Part shown: positions 1-8,114 of the stretch, piece by piece
Numbering within the stretch: position 1 is the stretch's first letter
Layout of the letters: the number at the start of each line of letters is the position of its first letter
Program-made: the position numbers and the translations under genes
Notes under the pieces: model-generated
What the model was told of the DNA's origin: nothing
The model's input: the letters and a program-made list of their open reading frames with translations, nothing else
Database searches by the model: none
DNA from: Galactobacter sp052108535
GTDB lineage: Bacteria; Actinomycetota; Actinomycetes; Actinomycetales; Micrococcaceae
Length of the DNA stretch: 64,000 nt
Assembly: GCA_052108535.1 (NCBI GenBank)
Contig: JBQDZM010000003.1
Span: 1-64,000, forward strand
Direction: 5' to 3'

Positions 1-36
1 CAGCCTCTACCGCCTGCCGCTCGAAGGAGACCCATC

Positions 37-325
37 ATGACCGCCACGACCATCACCATGAGCTACGTCCCGCGATTCTGGGGAAGCTGCCTCAACTGCT
101 ACAACAACGGATACCTGGTCGGCGACTGGTTCGACTGCACCGAGGCGGGGGACGTTGACCTCGAGTCCGTCCACCGTGGCCAGCGCCGTCGTAGCCCCTA
201 CTGCGAAGAGATCTGGTGTCTCGACGTGGAGAACCTCCCCGTGGACCGCGAGATGGACCTCCTGGAGGCTGCGAAGTGGGGCGAGGTCTTCGAGGAGGTA
301 GGCGAGGAACTGTGGCCCGCACTAT
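37..325 (+). pseudogene. ArdA-like antirestriction protein, 5' fragment
   Basis: About 96 N-terminal residues resemble actinobacterial ArdA-type antirestriction proteins: the opening motif CLNCYNNGYLVGDWFD, then an acidic stretch ending near EELWPAL. ArdA proteins are acidic DNA mimics of roughly 170-190 residues that block Type I restriction enzymes; they travel on plasmids and integrative elements. A Shine-Dalgarno-like GAAGGAGA precedes the ATG at 37. After about position 325 the reading frame stays open, but the translation turns into an Arg/Ser/Pro-rich antisense shadow of the opposing gene. The second half of the family is therefore missing. It is a remnant, probably from a deletion that fused two accessory genes tail to tail. 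Family assignment is from motif memory only. Confidence 0.5.
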
Positions 326-733
326 GCGCCGCGCCACGTCGGTGCTCTCACCGACCCACGCGCGCTCGGGGTCAGTCTCGGCGACTCCCACGAACTCGGT
401 GTCGAAGCCGATCACCACGGACTCGGTGCCCGAGCCCATGGCAGCGACAGACTGGTAGGTGCCGAAGCCCCCGGTGCCGCTCCGCCTGGCGCGGTCGATG
501 GTCCGGGTCAGCACCGCGAAGCGCGCCGGGTGCTTCTTGGACGTGGCGGTGTCCTCCACGACCGTGGCGCGCCACCCATTGGCGGCGGCGGCGGCAACTG
601 GGCTTTCCCCATACGGCGTTGCCGCCAGCACTTCTGACCTGGGGTTTTGCGCGATTTCACTTGACGATAAGCTCTTATCCTCAAGTGCGCTGGCCTTATC
701 GCCAAGGTCCAGAACAGTCGTCGAGGCGCTCAT
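326..733 (-). pseudogene. Truncated exonuclease-like accessory protein (FDTEF motif)
   Basis: About 135 residues from the ATG at 733 look like real coding sequence, including VVIGFDTEFVGVAETD. That D-x-E motif suits motif I of a DEDD-type 3'-5' exonuclease or plasmid polymerase-like protein. The start overlaps the stop of the upstream excisionase-like gene by ATGA, so the two were co-translated. Beyond about position 326 the frame only mirrors the opposing ArdA-like fragment and becomes Arg/Pro-rich, so the conserved C-terminal part appears lost. The nuclease assignment rests on one motif and is tentative; what is clearer is a truncated gene from a mobile-element operon. Confidence 0.4.
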
Positions 734-1005
734 GCGGCACCCCCGAGGATGACCGCGAGCTGCTCGCGCTGCTCGGTGGTCAGTCTGGGTGCGGCGTCAA
801 CGATCGCCTTGACCGCGGCGTCGACCTTGCCGGACGGACTCACCGGGCGGAGGAAGGCAACGGCCTCCTCCTCGGGGATCATGACCCGGCCGCCGACCTT
901 GACGGCGCTGAGCTTCCCGGTGCGGATGTGGTAGCGGAGGGTAGAAACAGGGGTGTCGAAGCGCTCGGATAGCGACTTCAAAGACAGGAGGGCCGGTGCG
1001 GCCAT
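730..1005 (-). CDS. Excisionase-family helix-turn-helix protein
   Basis: This 91-residue protein has an N-terminal MerR/excisionase-type winged helix (LKSLSERFDTPVSTLRYHIRTG, then KVGGRVMIPEEEAVAFL), the usual layout of Xis-like HTH_17 proteins. The C-terminal 40 residues are helical and charged, with no recognised domain. Such proteins bind DNA as recombination directionality factors or small regulators in integrative elements and plasmids. A GGAG lies about 8 nt before the ATG at 1005. The stop overlaps the next gene's start (ATGA), giving a two-gene operon with the truncated exonuclease-like gene. No integrase is visible in the window, so its partner lies outside or is lost. Confidence 0.7.
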   Translation of the reverse strand: MAAPALLSLKSLSERFDTPVSTLRYHIRTGKLSAVKVGGRVMIPEEEAVAFLRPVSPSGKVDAAVKAIVDAAPRLTTEQREQLAVILGGAA

Positions 1006-1393
1006 GATGGAACTCCAGACAGCTTGAACTGTCCGGAGAGGGGTGCTTTCCCGGCTTGCTGTCTGGGCGGCCTGCGTGTGCCGTGCTCTACTCGCTGGCG
1101 GCCGGAGCCACCATCGCTTTACGGGAGCGCTGACTCCCTACCCAGCCTCTAATCGCCGCCTGGCCTGCCACTCCAGGGCTTACGCGTTCTCTACGTGTCG
1201 GAGGATCTACCGGCCGCTGACCGTTCGGAGCGCTACTCCGTGGTGCGAGATCGTAGCTCGCATCCACCCTCGGGGTTATCCCTTCCTGCAAGCCTCACGA
1301 TCGCGACCTACAAGAACTAACGCGATCCTATCAGGTCTTGTCAACTCTCGCCACCCCTCAGCCTGTCCGCACAGGCACCCCAGCGAACGTGAA
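1006..1393. other. Intergenic stretch, no convincing gene
   Basis: This gap lies between the excisionase operon (leftward) and the 3' end of the DUF222 gene. Both strands have open frames, but their composition is Arg/Ser/Pro-rich with no motif. In particular no HNH nuclease motif was found on the minus strand, where the missing end of the DUF222 gene would lie. A TTGACA on the minus strand (1344-1339) could be a -35 box for the leftward operon; the hexamer 17 nt further on (GTTAGT) is a poor -10. Confidence 0.4.
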
Positions 1394-2887
1394 CTAAATA
1401 CGCCCTAGAGCGATATAGGTTGCCAGGTCCGTCATCACCAGATTCACGTGTACCCCCACACCAGCAGGCAACAGAAGGCCGAGAGTGGGGTCGTATTCCA
1501 TCCCCTCGGGCACCCACACCCCACCGACTCCGTCCTGACCGGGGAGAAGGTGTTCGAAGAGGTCCCCAACCGCCTCCACATCCGCGAACCCCACAGTCGG
1601 GACACAAAGCTCCCCCGCAGTATCGACTTCTCCTGGGACGTCGGTCGGTGGGATGTGCTGGTCGGTTCTGCCGTCACCGGTGCCCCGCTGTTCGGGACTT
1701 TGCGCTTCAGCGTGGCCGGAGTCGTGGTCGTGGGTTTGTTCGTGGTCGTGGTCGGTGTGGGTTTGGGTGCAGGGGTTTCCGGGTTCGCCGCCGCAACCGA
1801 CGTGATGGGTCTTTAGGAACTCGGCTGGGACGCTTTTGGTGGCGCGTGCCCAGCCGATGACCAGGGCCGTGAGCAGATCTGCCTTCAGTTGGTCCTGGGT
1901 GCGTTCGTCCCCAGCGACTCCGTCACCCTCACCACCGACAGTTCCGGCTGGTTTGCCGTGTCTCTTGGAGCGGGCATAGGCCGACAGGATCGCGTCCATG
2001 GCTTGCCCGGCGACACCGGGGAGGAGGGCGTTGAGGTTCATCATCCCGTCAGGCCGGTACGTGAACCCCGCCCTCCGCTGGCTAGCGGCTTTACGCCGGC
2101 GTTCGGCCACCAACTCAGGTTCCAGCTCAGCCACCACGTTGTCGAGACGTTTACGCAGTTCCCGCAGTCCGAGAGCCGGCAGATCCTCGGCCACGGCATC
2201 GTCGGCCTCCGCCCGACCTGCCGGAGTCAACAAGGTGGTTTGCTTGAACAGGATGAGGGCTTGTTCCTCGCTGACTTTGCCGTCCACCCACAACCGGAAC
2301 GCCTGCGGGGCTTGGGCGGGGCACTCAATGGCTAAGTCCACTAACGCTCGCGCCTTAGAACCGTTGAGTTTACGCACCAGCCCGAGGTCTTTACCGATCT
2401 CTGCCGGGACGTTCCGCACCGAACGATCCGCGTCTTCATGCTCCTGGCACCGGACCTGAACGAGGTGGGCGGTAAGCAGGGCCTGCCTGGCCTCCAGCAT
2501 CCTCTTCACTGTCTCCAACGCGTCCAGCCCAGCCAACGCCTCACTCTGGGACCAGTCAGCGAAGACCGCGGCATCCAACAACGCCACATGGCCCTTCAAC
2601 TCCGCCAACACTGCTGGCGGACGCGCGGCCCCAATGCCAGAAGGAGTGGGTGACGGCGACGGACTCGCCTTGCCAGCGGCAGACCCAGCGGCTGCGGTCG
2701 GTGCGGCCGGCTTGGAGGGCGCTGGCCTCGATGCAGGCACTGCCTTTGATGTGGGCGTGTAGCCCTTCGCAGGTGATTCGCCGCGGGCGCGGCGTCTCTG
2801 CTGTTGGGCCTGGCGGTGCCTTGTGTTGGTCTTCTGGTCCCCTGAGGTGGTGTGTCCCCCTGAGCGGATCCCCCGATTCGCTTCCAT
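1394..2887 (-). CDS. DUF222 (13E12-type) protein lacking the C-terminal HNH domain
   Basis: The core from about residue 90 (LKGHVALLDAAVFADWSQSEALAGLDALE) through ARALVDLAIE and VDGKVSEEQA is typical of DUF222, an actinobacterial family usually fused to a C-terminal HNH endonuclease. Here the protein stops just after VHVNLVMTD, the strand that normally leads into the HNH half, and ends in a short unrelated tail. No HNH motif (RCxxPxC, HxxHxxPW) follows in any frame. The N-terminus is a low-complexity Pro/Ala/Ser linker, and a His/Asp-rich tract (THTDHDHEQTHDHDSGH) lies near residue 385. The start at 2887 has no clear ribosome site, and a later start is possible. It is probably a decayed member of a multicopy family. 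Confidence 0.7.
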   Translation of the reverse strand: MEANRGIRSGGHTTSGDQKTNTRHRQAQQQRRRARGESPAKGYTPTSKAVPASRPAPSKPAAPTAAAGSAAGKASPSPSPTPSGIGAARPPAVLAELKGHVALLDAAVFADWSQSEALAGLDALETVKRMLEARQALLTAHLVQVRCQEHEDADRSVRNVPAEIGKDLGLVRKLNGSKARALVDLAIECPAQAPQAFRLWVDGKVSEEQALILFKQTTLLTPAGRAEADDAVAEDLPALGLRELRKRLDNVVAELEPELVAERRRKAASQRRAGFTYRPDGMMNLNALLPGVAGQAMDAILSAYARSKRHGKPAGTVGGEGDGVAGDERTQDQLKADLLTALVIGWARATKSVPAEFLKTHHVGCGGEPGNPCTQTHTDHDHEQTHDHDSGHAEAQSPEQRGTGDGRTDQHIPPTDVPGEVDTAGELCVPTVGFADVEAVGDLFEHLLPGQDGVGGVWVPEGMEYDPTLGLLLPAGVGVHVNLVMTDLATYIALGRI

Positions 2888-3570
2888 GTACTGACTCTAC
2901 TAGTACACAACAATCATGTCTAGCAATCCGCGTAACTTCCAGAGGATTCACAGACAACCCGACCGCTAAACCGCAAACTGTGGACGACACGCCGATAAAT
3001 GCACCCAATAACAATCACTGGACGAGAAATGGCATTTCTCGGTGCGGTAACCGGATTCGGGCGAGGTCGTGCGGTGCGCTCCGGGGTCCCCGGCCAGCAG
3101 GATGGGAGGTGATGATGCGTACGCCGGATGGAGCCAGGTGGGCATCCGAGCCGGTGGCGGCCGGCGGCGCAGCGGCAACCGCCCAGGGCCAAACAAAGAG
3201 CGGCAACCGCCCGAGGCCAAACAGAAACGGGTTGCCGCTCGGGGTTAGCCAAGCGCAGCTCGGCAGGAGGTGCGGCGGAACATACGGCGCGCCATCTGAC
3301 CGAGCTACCGATCATTCCACCTGTCGCACAAGACCAGCCGCTCTCCGCCGGTCACCCAATGCCCACCGCTGATTGGGGAGGCCAGGTTGCCCCGGTGGAA
3401 CGAACCGCAGCAAGAGCGTCCACGCTGCAGGAAAGGCAAGTTCCCGATTCACCTTTCGTCAAGCAAGAACACCATTAAACGCGGTTCACGCTAATGCACT
3501 TCTATTGTTCGAAAGTGAACTCCGTCAGCGCCAATTACGGAAGCACTCATGACAGAACCAGCTTAGGATT
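2888..3570. other. Long gene-free stretch with degenerate sequence
   Basis: About 680 bp between the DUF222 start and the end of the transglutaminase gene. Open frames exist on both strands but are Arg/Pro/Ala-rich, lack credible ribosome sites, and show no motif. The only clear structure is the tandem repeat and hairpin at 3172-3240. It may be remnant DNA at the edge of the accessory region that begins the window. Confidence 0.4.
3172..3240. repeat. Two tandem 28-bp units plus an 11-bp inverted repeat
   Basis: Units 3172-3199 and 3200-3227 share GCGGCAACCGCCC..GGCCAAACA with a few changes near the middle and end. GAGCGGCAACC (3198-3208) is repeated inverted at 3230-3240, giving an 11-bp stem with a 21-nt loop. 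No gene end is adjacent, so this is not an obvious terminator. Confidence 0.7.
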
Positions 3571-4413
3571 TCAGAGGAGCGTGATCTCCACCGTGGCGTC
3601 CATCTTGGACCCACCGACGCCGTCGTAGACGCCTCGCACGGGAGGGACGTCGCGATAGTCGCGACCGTGTCCCACCATCACGTACCTCTCGCCGATCATG
3701 GCCGTGGTGGTCGGGTCGAAGCCCAACCAGCTTCCGGCGTAGTACTCGATCCAGGCATGCGCTTCGCCCTTCACGGTCACGCCGACTTCCGGAGCCGTGG
3801 ACGGGTGTAGATAGCCGGAGACGTAGCGTGCCGGGATACCGACGGCCCTCAGGGCCCCAATCACCACGTGGGCCATATCCTGGCACACGCCCTTACCCTG
3901 ATCCCAGACCTCCTCCGCCTTGGAATGCACAGTGGTGACACCCGGGACGTACTCGATGCGGGAGGCCACCTCCTTCGCGATCGCCAAGGCCGAGGAACCT
4001 ACGTCGTGCCTGTCCAACAATCCAGAGGCCAGCTCCGCAACCTCGTCGGGGGCAGCCGTCAACGGGGTGCAGATCAGCGATTCCGCCAGGATCAGATCCA
4101 ACCGGCTGCGTCGAGTCACCTCCTTCAGGGAGATGCGCTCGGCGTTCTGGTGGTCCGGACGGGTCACCACGACCGTGGAGTCAGCCCGGACCGAGAGACC
4201 GTCGTGTGGTTGCTGGATCTCGAACTCGTGGACACGCGTCCCGAAGCAATCCACGGACTCCCTCATGCGCACCGCCGGGTCCACGCTGACCCGATGCTGC
4301 AGCAGCATCTGCTCGCCGAACGCGTGTGGCGACACCCGGACCTCGTTGTAGGACGCCGCGATCTGGGATTCGTAGTCGAAATCGATGGTGTGAGTGATCC
4401 TCAATCGAGCCAT
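3571..4413 (-). CDS. Transglutaminase-like cysteine protease family protein
   Basis: The 280-residue protein starts at the ATG at 4413 (MARLRITHTIDFDYES), where an N-terminal beta domain typical of bacterial transglutaminase-like proteins begins. The catalytic core is visible: GKGVCQDMAHV (Cys), GEAHAWIEYYAG (His) and LGFDPTT (Asp). The start lies 13 bp inside the preceding alpha-E gene, so translation is coupled. In this conserved trio the transglutaminase-like enzyme is proposed to cut or form amide bonds in a peptide made by the ATP-grasp partner. An upstream extension to 4515 reads into the alpha-E gene and is unlikely. Confidence 0.9.
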   Translation of the reverse strand: MARLRITHTIDFDYESQIAASYNEVRVSPHAFGEQMLLQHRVSVDPAVRMRESVDCFGTRVHEFEIQQPHDGLSVRADSTVVVTRPDHQNAERISLKEVTRRSRLDLILAESLICTPLTAAPDEVAELASGLLDRHDVGSSALAIAKEVASRIEYVPGVTTVHSKAEEVWDQGKGVCQDMAHVVIGALRAVGIPARYVSGYLHPSTAPEVGVTVKGEAHAWIEYYAGSWLGFDPTTTAMIGERYVMVGHGRDYRDVPPVRGVYDGVGGSKMDATVEITLL

Positions 4414-5342
4414 GTGCTGCTCCCACTCCAGACGGGTTGGATGTAATCGGGAAAGTACGTGCGCCGAACGGCCTCGGTGGCGGCCACCACGGCATCCTGG
4501 AGCCTGTGCATCCACCCTTGTAGGTCCTCTGCGATCTCCACCGCGGGAACATAGGCGAGGTCGCTCCTGGCCCGACCAAGCACCGCAATGGCTCCGCCGG
4601 GGACCAAGGTCCGCGACCGATCGGGTTCCAAAGCAACGAGCGATTCCATGGCCTGGTCCAGGCTGGCGAGCACCGAGCGGGGGAAGACCCTTCCTCGCAC
4701 CAAGAACTCGGCGACGGAGCGGTCCGAGATGACGCCGCGTTGGGCCCTCAGGAAGGACTCGTAGCCACCACAGGCACGCAGCACCTCCACCCAGTTGGGC
4801 GTGCGAGCATCCTTGGCAGGGACGCCACGGGAAGCGATCAGACGGCTGGTCATATCGGCACGTTCCAGTGCACGCCCCAAGGTCATGTACTGCCAGCCCT
4901 CGTCATGAATCATGGAGGCGTCCGCAATCGACAGCGCCAACATGGATTGGTGACGCACCAAGACGAACACGCCGTGCTCGCGTCCCGGCCGCACCTGCTT
5001 GGGCAGTTTTGCTCGGTTGGTGTTCAGCGCCTCCCAAAACTCCGCGGAGATGACCTCACGAATCCTGCGGGCGTTCTCACGTGCAGCCTCAAAGCAGAAG
5101 GCCACCGAAGCGGGGTCGTTACGTTCGATCAGCAGCCGCTGGATCAATTCATCCCGCGTGATGGCGTCCGTCGGCTCAGGGCAGCCCAACACGGCCAGCA
5201 GGCCGCGACAGGTCAGGTCCTCGTCCGCCCACGGGTCGGTGACCAGGGAGGAGATGTTGACGTCAAGCATGCGCGCCGTTCCTTCGGCACGCTCCACGTA
5301 GCGCCCGATCCAGAACAGGCTCTCTGCGATGCGACTCAGCAT
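4401..5342 (-). CDS. Alpha-E domain (DUF403) protein
   Basis: The 313-residue all-alpha protein opens with MLSRIAESLFWIGRYVERAEGTARMLDV, the hallmark of the alpha-E family, and contains the later conserved block WQYMTLGRALERADMTSRL. Alpha-E proteins occur almost only beside circularly permuted ATP-grasp and transglutaminase-like proteins, and their biochemical role is unknown. The start overlaps the end of the ATP-grasp gene by 7 bp and its end overlaps the transglutaminase gene by 13 bp: one polycistronic unit. Confidence 0.92.
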   Translation of the reverse strand: MLSRIAESLFWIGRYVERAEGTARMLDVNISSLVTDPWADEDLTCRGLLAVLGCPEPTDAITRDELIQRLLIERNDPASVAFCFEAARENARRIREVISAEFWEALNTNRAKLPKQVRPGREHGVFVLVRHQSMLALSIADASMIHDEGWQYMTLGRALERADMTSRLIASRGVPAKDARTPNWVEVLRACGGYESFLRAQRGVISDRSVAEFLVRGRVFPRSVLASLDQAMESLVALEPDRSRTLVPGGAIAVLGRARSDLAYVPAVEIAEDLQGWMHRLQDAVVAATEAVRRTYFPDYIQPVWSGSSTWLD

Positions 5343-7147
5343 GAGCCACCTCCCTGCTGTTGCTGCTCCTGCTGTTGCTGCAGACCCCTGACCTCTTCAC
5401 CGGCGGCACCCGCGTCAGCACCTGACACGTCGGGAGCCGGGAAACGCTCCGGTAGTTCCAGCGCATCCGGCACGTCCGGGACTTCCGGCGCATCAACCAC
5501 CTCAGGAACCTCAGGAACCTCGACGGTATCCGGCGCCGGTTCGCTGGGACGCTTGCTATCTTCCGCGATGCAGAGATCCCCGCCCTGCACCACGATGTTC
5601 AGGGCCACGGTATCCAGCCCCACCTCGGACGGCTCGGCGGACTCGGAGCGAGCCTCGAGCCCCAGGACGTTCGAGGATCGCACTCCGTCGATGACCCAGG
5701 TGTCCTTGGAACCGCCACCTTGGGATGAGTTCACCACGAGTTGCCCCTCTGGCAACGCCACACGCGTGAGACCGCCCGGCAGAACCTGGATGTTCCCGGA
5801 GTCGTTGACGGCGAAGGGGCGCAGGTCTGCGTGTCGTGGCCTGATTCCGCCGTCCACCAGGGTCGGCAACGTGGACAGCACCACCATGGGCTGAGCGATC
5901 CACCCGCGCGGGTCGGACCTCAGCTTCTTCGCCATGAGCTCACGTTCCCGAGAACTGGAATCCGGTCCGATGAGGATGCCCTTGCCGCCTGCACCGTCCA
6001 CGGGCTTCACCACGAGTTCGTCAAGCCGGTCCAGGACCTCCTCAAACGAATCCGGTTCCTCCAGCCGCCACGTCGGAACATTCTCGAGGATGGGCTCCTC
6101 GCCGAGGTAGTACCGGATCAGATCGGGGATGTAGGTGTACATGAGCTTGTCATCCGCCATGCCATTACCCACGGCGTTGGCCAGTGTCACGTTGCCGGCC
6201 CTGGCCGCAGCGAATAGGCCGGGAGTTCCCAGCACGGAGTCGGGGCGGAAGCTGACCGGGTCCAGGAACGCATCGTCCACTCGCCGGTAAATGACGTCCA
6301 CCTGCTGCGCGCCCCGCGTGGTGCGCATGAACACGCGGCCGTCGCGGCAGTACAGGTCGGAGCCCTCCACGAGTTCCACGCCCATGAGTCGTGCAAGCAG
6401 GGTGTGTTCGTAGTAGGCCGAGTTGTAGACGCCCGGCGTCATGACCACCACGGTGGGGTCCTCCACGCCTTCCGGCGCGCTATTGCGCAGCGACTGCAGC
6501 AGCATCGAGGGATAGTGATCCACGGGGCGTACGCGGGAGGACCTCATCATCTCCGGCAGCGTCTGCCCGATGGCCTCACGGTTGGAGATCACGTAGGAAA
6601 CGCCAGAAGGAATCCGGACGTTGTCCTCCAGCACCCGCATGGTTCCGTGTTCGTCCCGGATCAGGTCGATCCCGGACACGTGAATCCGCACGCCGTTGGC
6701 AGGGTGCACGCTGCGGGCCGGCCTGAAGTAGTCGGAGGACGAGGCGACCACGGTGGCGGGCAGGACGCCATCCTTGATGGCGCGTTCCTCCGTGTAGACG
6801 TCCTCCAGCAGGGCCTCGAGCGCCTTGACCCGCTGTTTCACGCCGGATTCGATGTGGTCCCATTCCGCCGCGTGAATGATGCGTGGCAGCGGGTCCAGCG
6901 GGAAGGCCCGTTCCTCTCCTGCGAAGTCGAAGGTCACTCCGGAGGAGAGGTAGTTGGTGGCCAGCGCATCCGCCCGGTTGCGCAGTTCGCCGTTGTCGAT
7001 GACATTCAGCGCGCGGTGGACCTGCTGGTAGGGCGGTCTTGCGAGCGAACTCGACCCGGGATCCGAGAACATCTCATCCCAGGCGGGAACACCCGCCACC
7101 GAGCGCCGCGCTGGGACTTCGCCATAGCTTTCGAACAGATCCGACAT
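5336..7147 (-). CDS. Circularly permuted ATP-grasp protein
   Basis: The 603-residue enzyme has the family N-terminus (SGVTFDFAGEERAFPLDPLPRII), the nucleotide loop VVKPVDGAGGKGILIG near residue 380, and VNSSQGGGSKDTW near 475. ATP-grasp amidoligases of this type are predicted to join amino acids into a short peptide or tag. The last 75 residues are unusual: an acidic Pro-Glu-Val repeat (VEVPEVPEVVDAPEVPDVPD), then a Gln-rich tail ending GGGSC. The ATG at 7147 follows AGGGGG. The gene leads a three-gene operon with the alpha-E and transglutaminase proteins. Confidence 0.92.
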   Translation of the reverse strand: MSDLFESYGEVPARRSVAGVPAWDEMFSDPGSSSLARPPYQQVHRALNVIDNGELRNRADALATNYLSSGVTFDFAGEERAFPLDPLPRIIHAAEWDHIESGVKQRVKALEALLEDVYTEERAIKDGVLPATVVASSSDYFRPARSVHPANGVRIHVSGIDLIRDEHGTMRVLEDNVRIPSGVSYVISNREAIGQTLPEMMRSSRVRPVDHYPSMLLQSLRNSAPEGVEDPTVVVMTPGVYNSAYYEHTLLARLMGVELVEGSDLYCRDGRVFMRTTRGAQQVDVIYRRVDDAFLDPVSFRPDSVLGTPGLFAAARAGNVTLANAVGNGMADDKLMYTYIPDLIRYYLGEEPILENVPTWRLEEPDSFEEVLDRLDELVVKPVDGAGGKGILIGPDSSSRERELMAKKLRSDPRGWIAQPMVVLSTLPTLVDGGIRPRHADLRPFAVNDSGNIQVLPGGLTRVALPEGQLVVNSSQGGGSKDTWVIDGVRSSNVLGLEARSESAEPSEVGLDTVALNIVVQGGDLCIAEDSKRPSEPAPDTVEVPEVPEVVDAPEVPDVPDALELPERFPAPDVSGADAGAAGEEVRGLQQQQEQQQQGGGSC

Positions 7148-7302
7148 GCCCCCTATTGAGCCACTTTCAGATTACGAACGTGATTCACGTCGCAACATGG
7201 GGTGTTTCCTGCGTCACAATTTCCAACCCGTTGCGCTGTGATTTGCATCACTCCTATACTCCCGCTGCGCCCACACATCCTCCGAGGCCACCCACAACGG
7301 GC

Positions 7303-7346
7303 GACGGCGGTGCTCGCCTCGCGCACGCGAGGCGAGCACCGCCGTC
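7303..7346 (-). terminator. Strong hairpin terminator of the amino-acid transporter operon
   Basis: A perfect 19-bp stem (7303-7321 with 7328-7346) and 6-nt loop lie 34 nt past the stop of the transporter ATPase. There is no clear T-run in the leftward direction, as is common for actinobacterial hairpins. It also shields the ATP-grasp operon promoter from read-through. Confidence 0.8.
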
Positions 7347-7379
7347 GGACCTTGGGGAAGAAACCCCCGAAAGGGAACC

Positions 7380-8114
7380 TCAGAGCACCTTGGACAGGAA
7401 GTCCTGTGTGCGCTCCTTCTGCGGGTTGCCGAAGAGTTCCTCTGGCGTGTTGGTCTCGCAGACCACGCCATCGGCCAGGAAGACCACGCGATTGCAGACC
7501 TCGCGGGCGAAGCCCATCTCGTGGGTCACCAGCACCATGGTCATGCCGGATTGCGCCAGCTCACGGATCACCTGCAGCACTTCGCCGACCATCTCGGGGT
7601 CCAAGGCGGAGGTCGCCTCGTCGAAGAGCATGATCTTGGGTTCCATCGCCAGCGCACGGGCGATCGCGACGCGCTGCTTCTGGCCGCCGGAGAGCTGTGC
7701 CGGGCGGGCGTTGGCCTTCTCGGCCAGCCCCACGCGCTCCAACAACGCTTCCGCCTGCTTGCGAGCATCTGCCTTGGACTTCTTGCCTGTGTCGACAGGG
7801 GCCAGCATCACATTCTCGATCACCGACATGTTCGGGAAGAGATTGAAGTGCTGGAACACCATGCCCACATGGCGGCGGACCTCATTGATGTTGACCTTCT
7901 GGTCCATGAGGTCGAAGCCGTCCACCACCACGGAACCCGACGTCGGGTCTTCCAACCGATTCAGGCAGCGCAGGATGGTGGACTTACCGGATCCGGAAGG
8001 ACCGATCAGCGAGATGACCTCGCCCTCGCTGACCGAGAGATCGATCCCCCTCAGCACGTGATTGTCACCGAAGGACTTGGTGAGGTCCTTGACCTCGATC
8101 ACCGCATCACTCAT
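7380..8114 (-). CDS. glnQ: Polar amino-acid ABC transporter ATP-binding protein
   Basis: A complete 244-residue ABC ATPase: Walker A GPSGSGKST, Q-loop VFQHFNLFPNMSV, signature LSGGQKQR, Walker B IMLFDEATSALD, and H-loop LVTHEMGFA. It powers import of a polar amino acid such as glutamine or glutamate through the adjacent permease. The ATG at 8114 overlaps the permease stop (TGATG); a GTG one codon earlier is also possible and gives a 4-bp overlap. Either start means translational coupling. Confidence 0.93.
   Translation of the reverse strand: MSDAVIEVKDLTKSFGDNHVLRGIDLSVSEGEVISLIGPSGSGKSTILRCLNRLEDPTSGSVVVDGFDLMDQKVNINEVRRHVGMVFQHFNLFPNMSVIENVMLAPVDTGKKSKADARKQAEALLERVGLAEKANARPAQLSGGQKQRVAIARALAMEPKIMLFDEATSALDPEMVGEVLQVIRELAQSGMTMVLVTHEMGFAREVCNRVVFLADGVVCETNTPEELFGNPQKERTQDFLSKVL

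Noticed and set aside
1043..1408. Plus-strand 121-codon frame
   Set aside because: No ribosome site or motif; residues are Arg/Ser/Pro-rich as in random high-GC DNA.
1006..1420. Possible displaced HNH exon of the DUF222 protein
   Set aside because: All three minus-strand frames were read and none contains a Cys-rich or HxxH nuclease motif.
3172..3240. Possible CRISPR array
   Set aside because: The two 28-bp units are directly adjacent with no spacers, and no cas genes are nearby.
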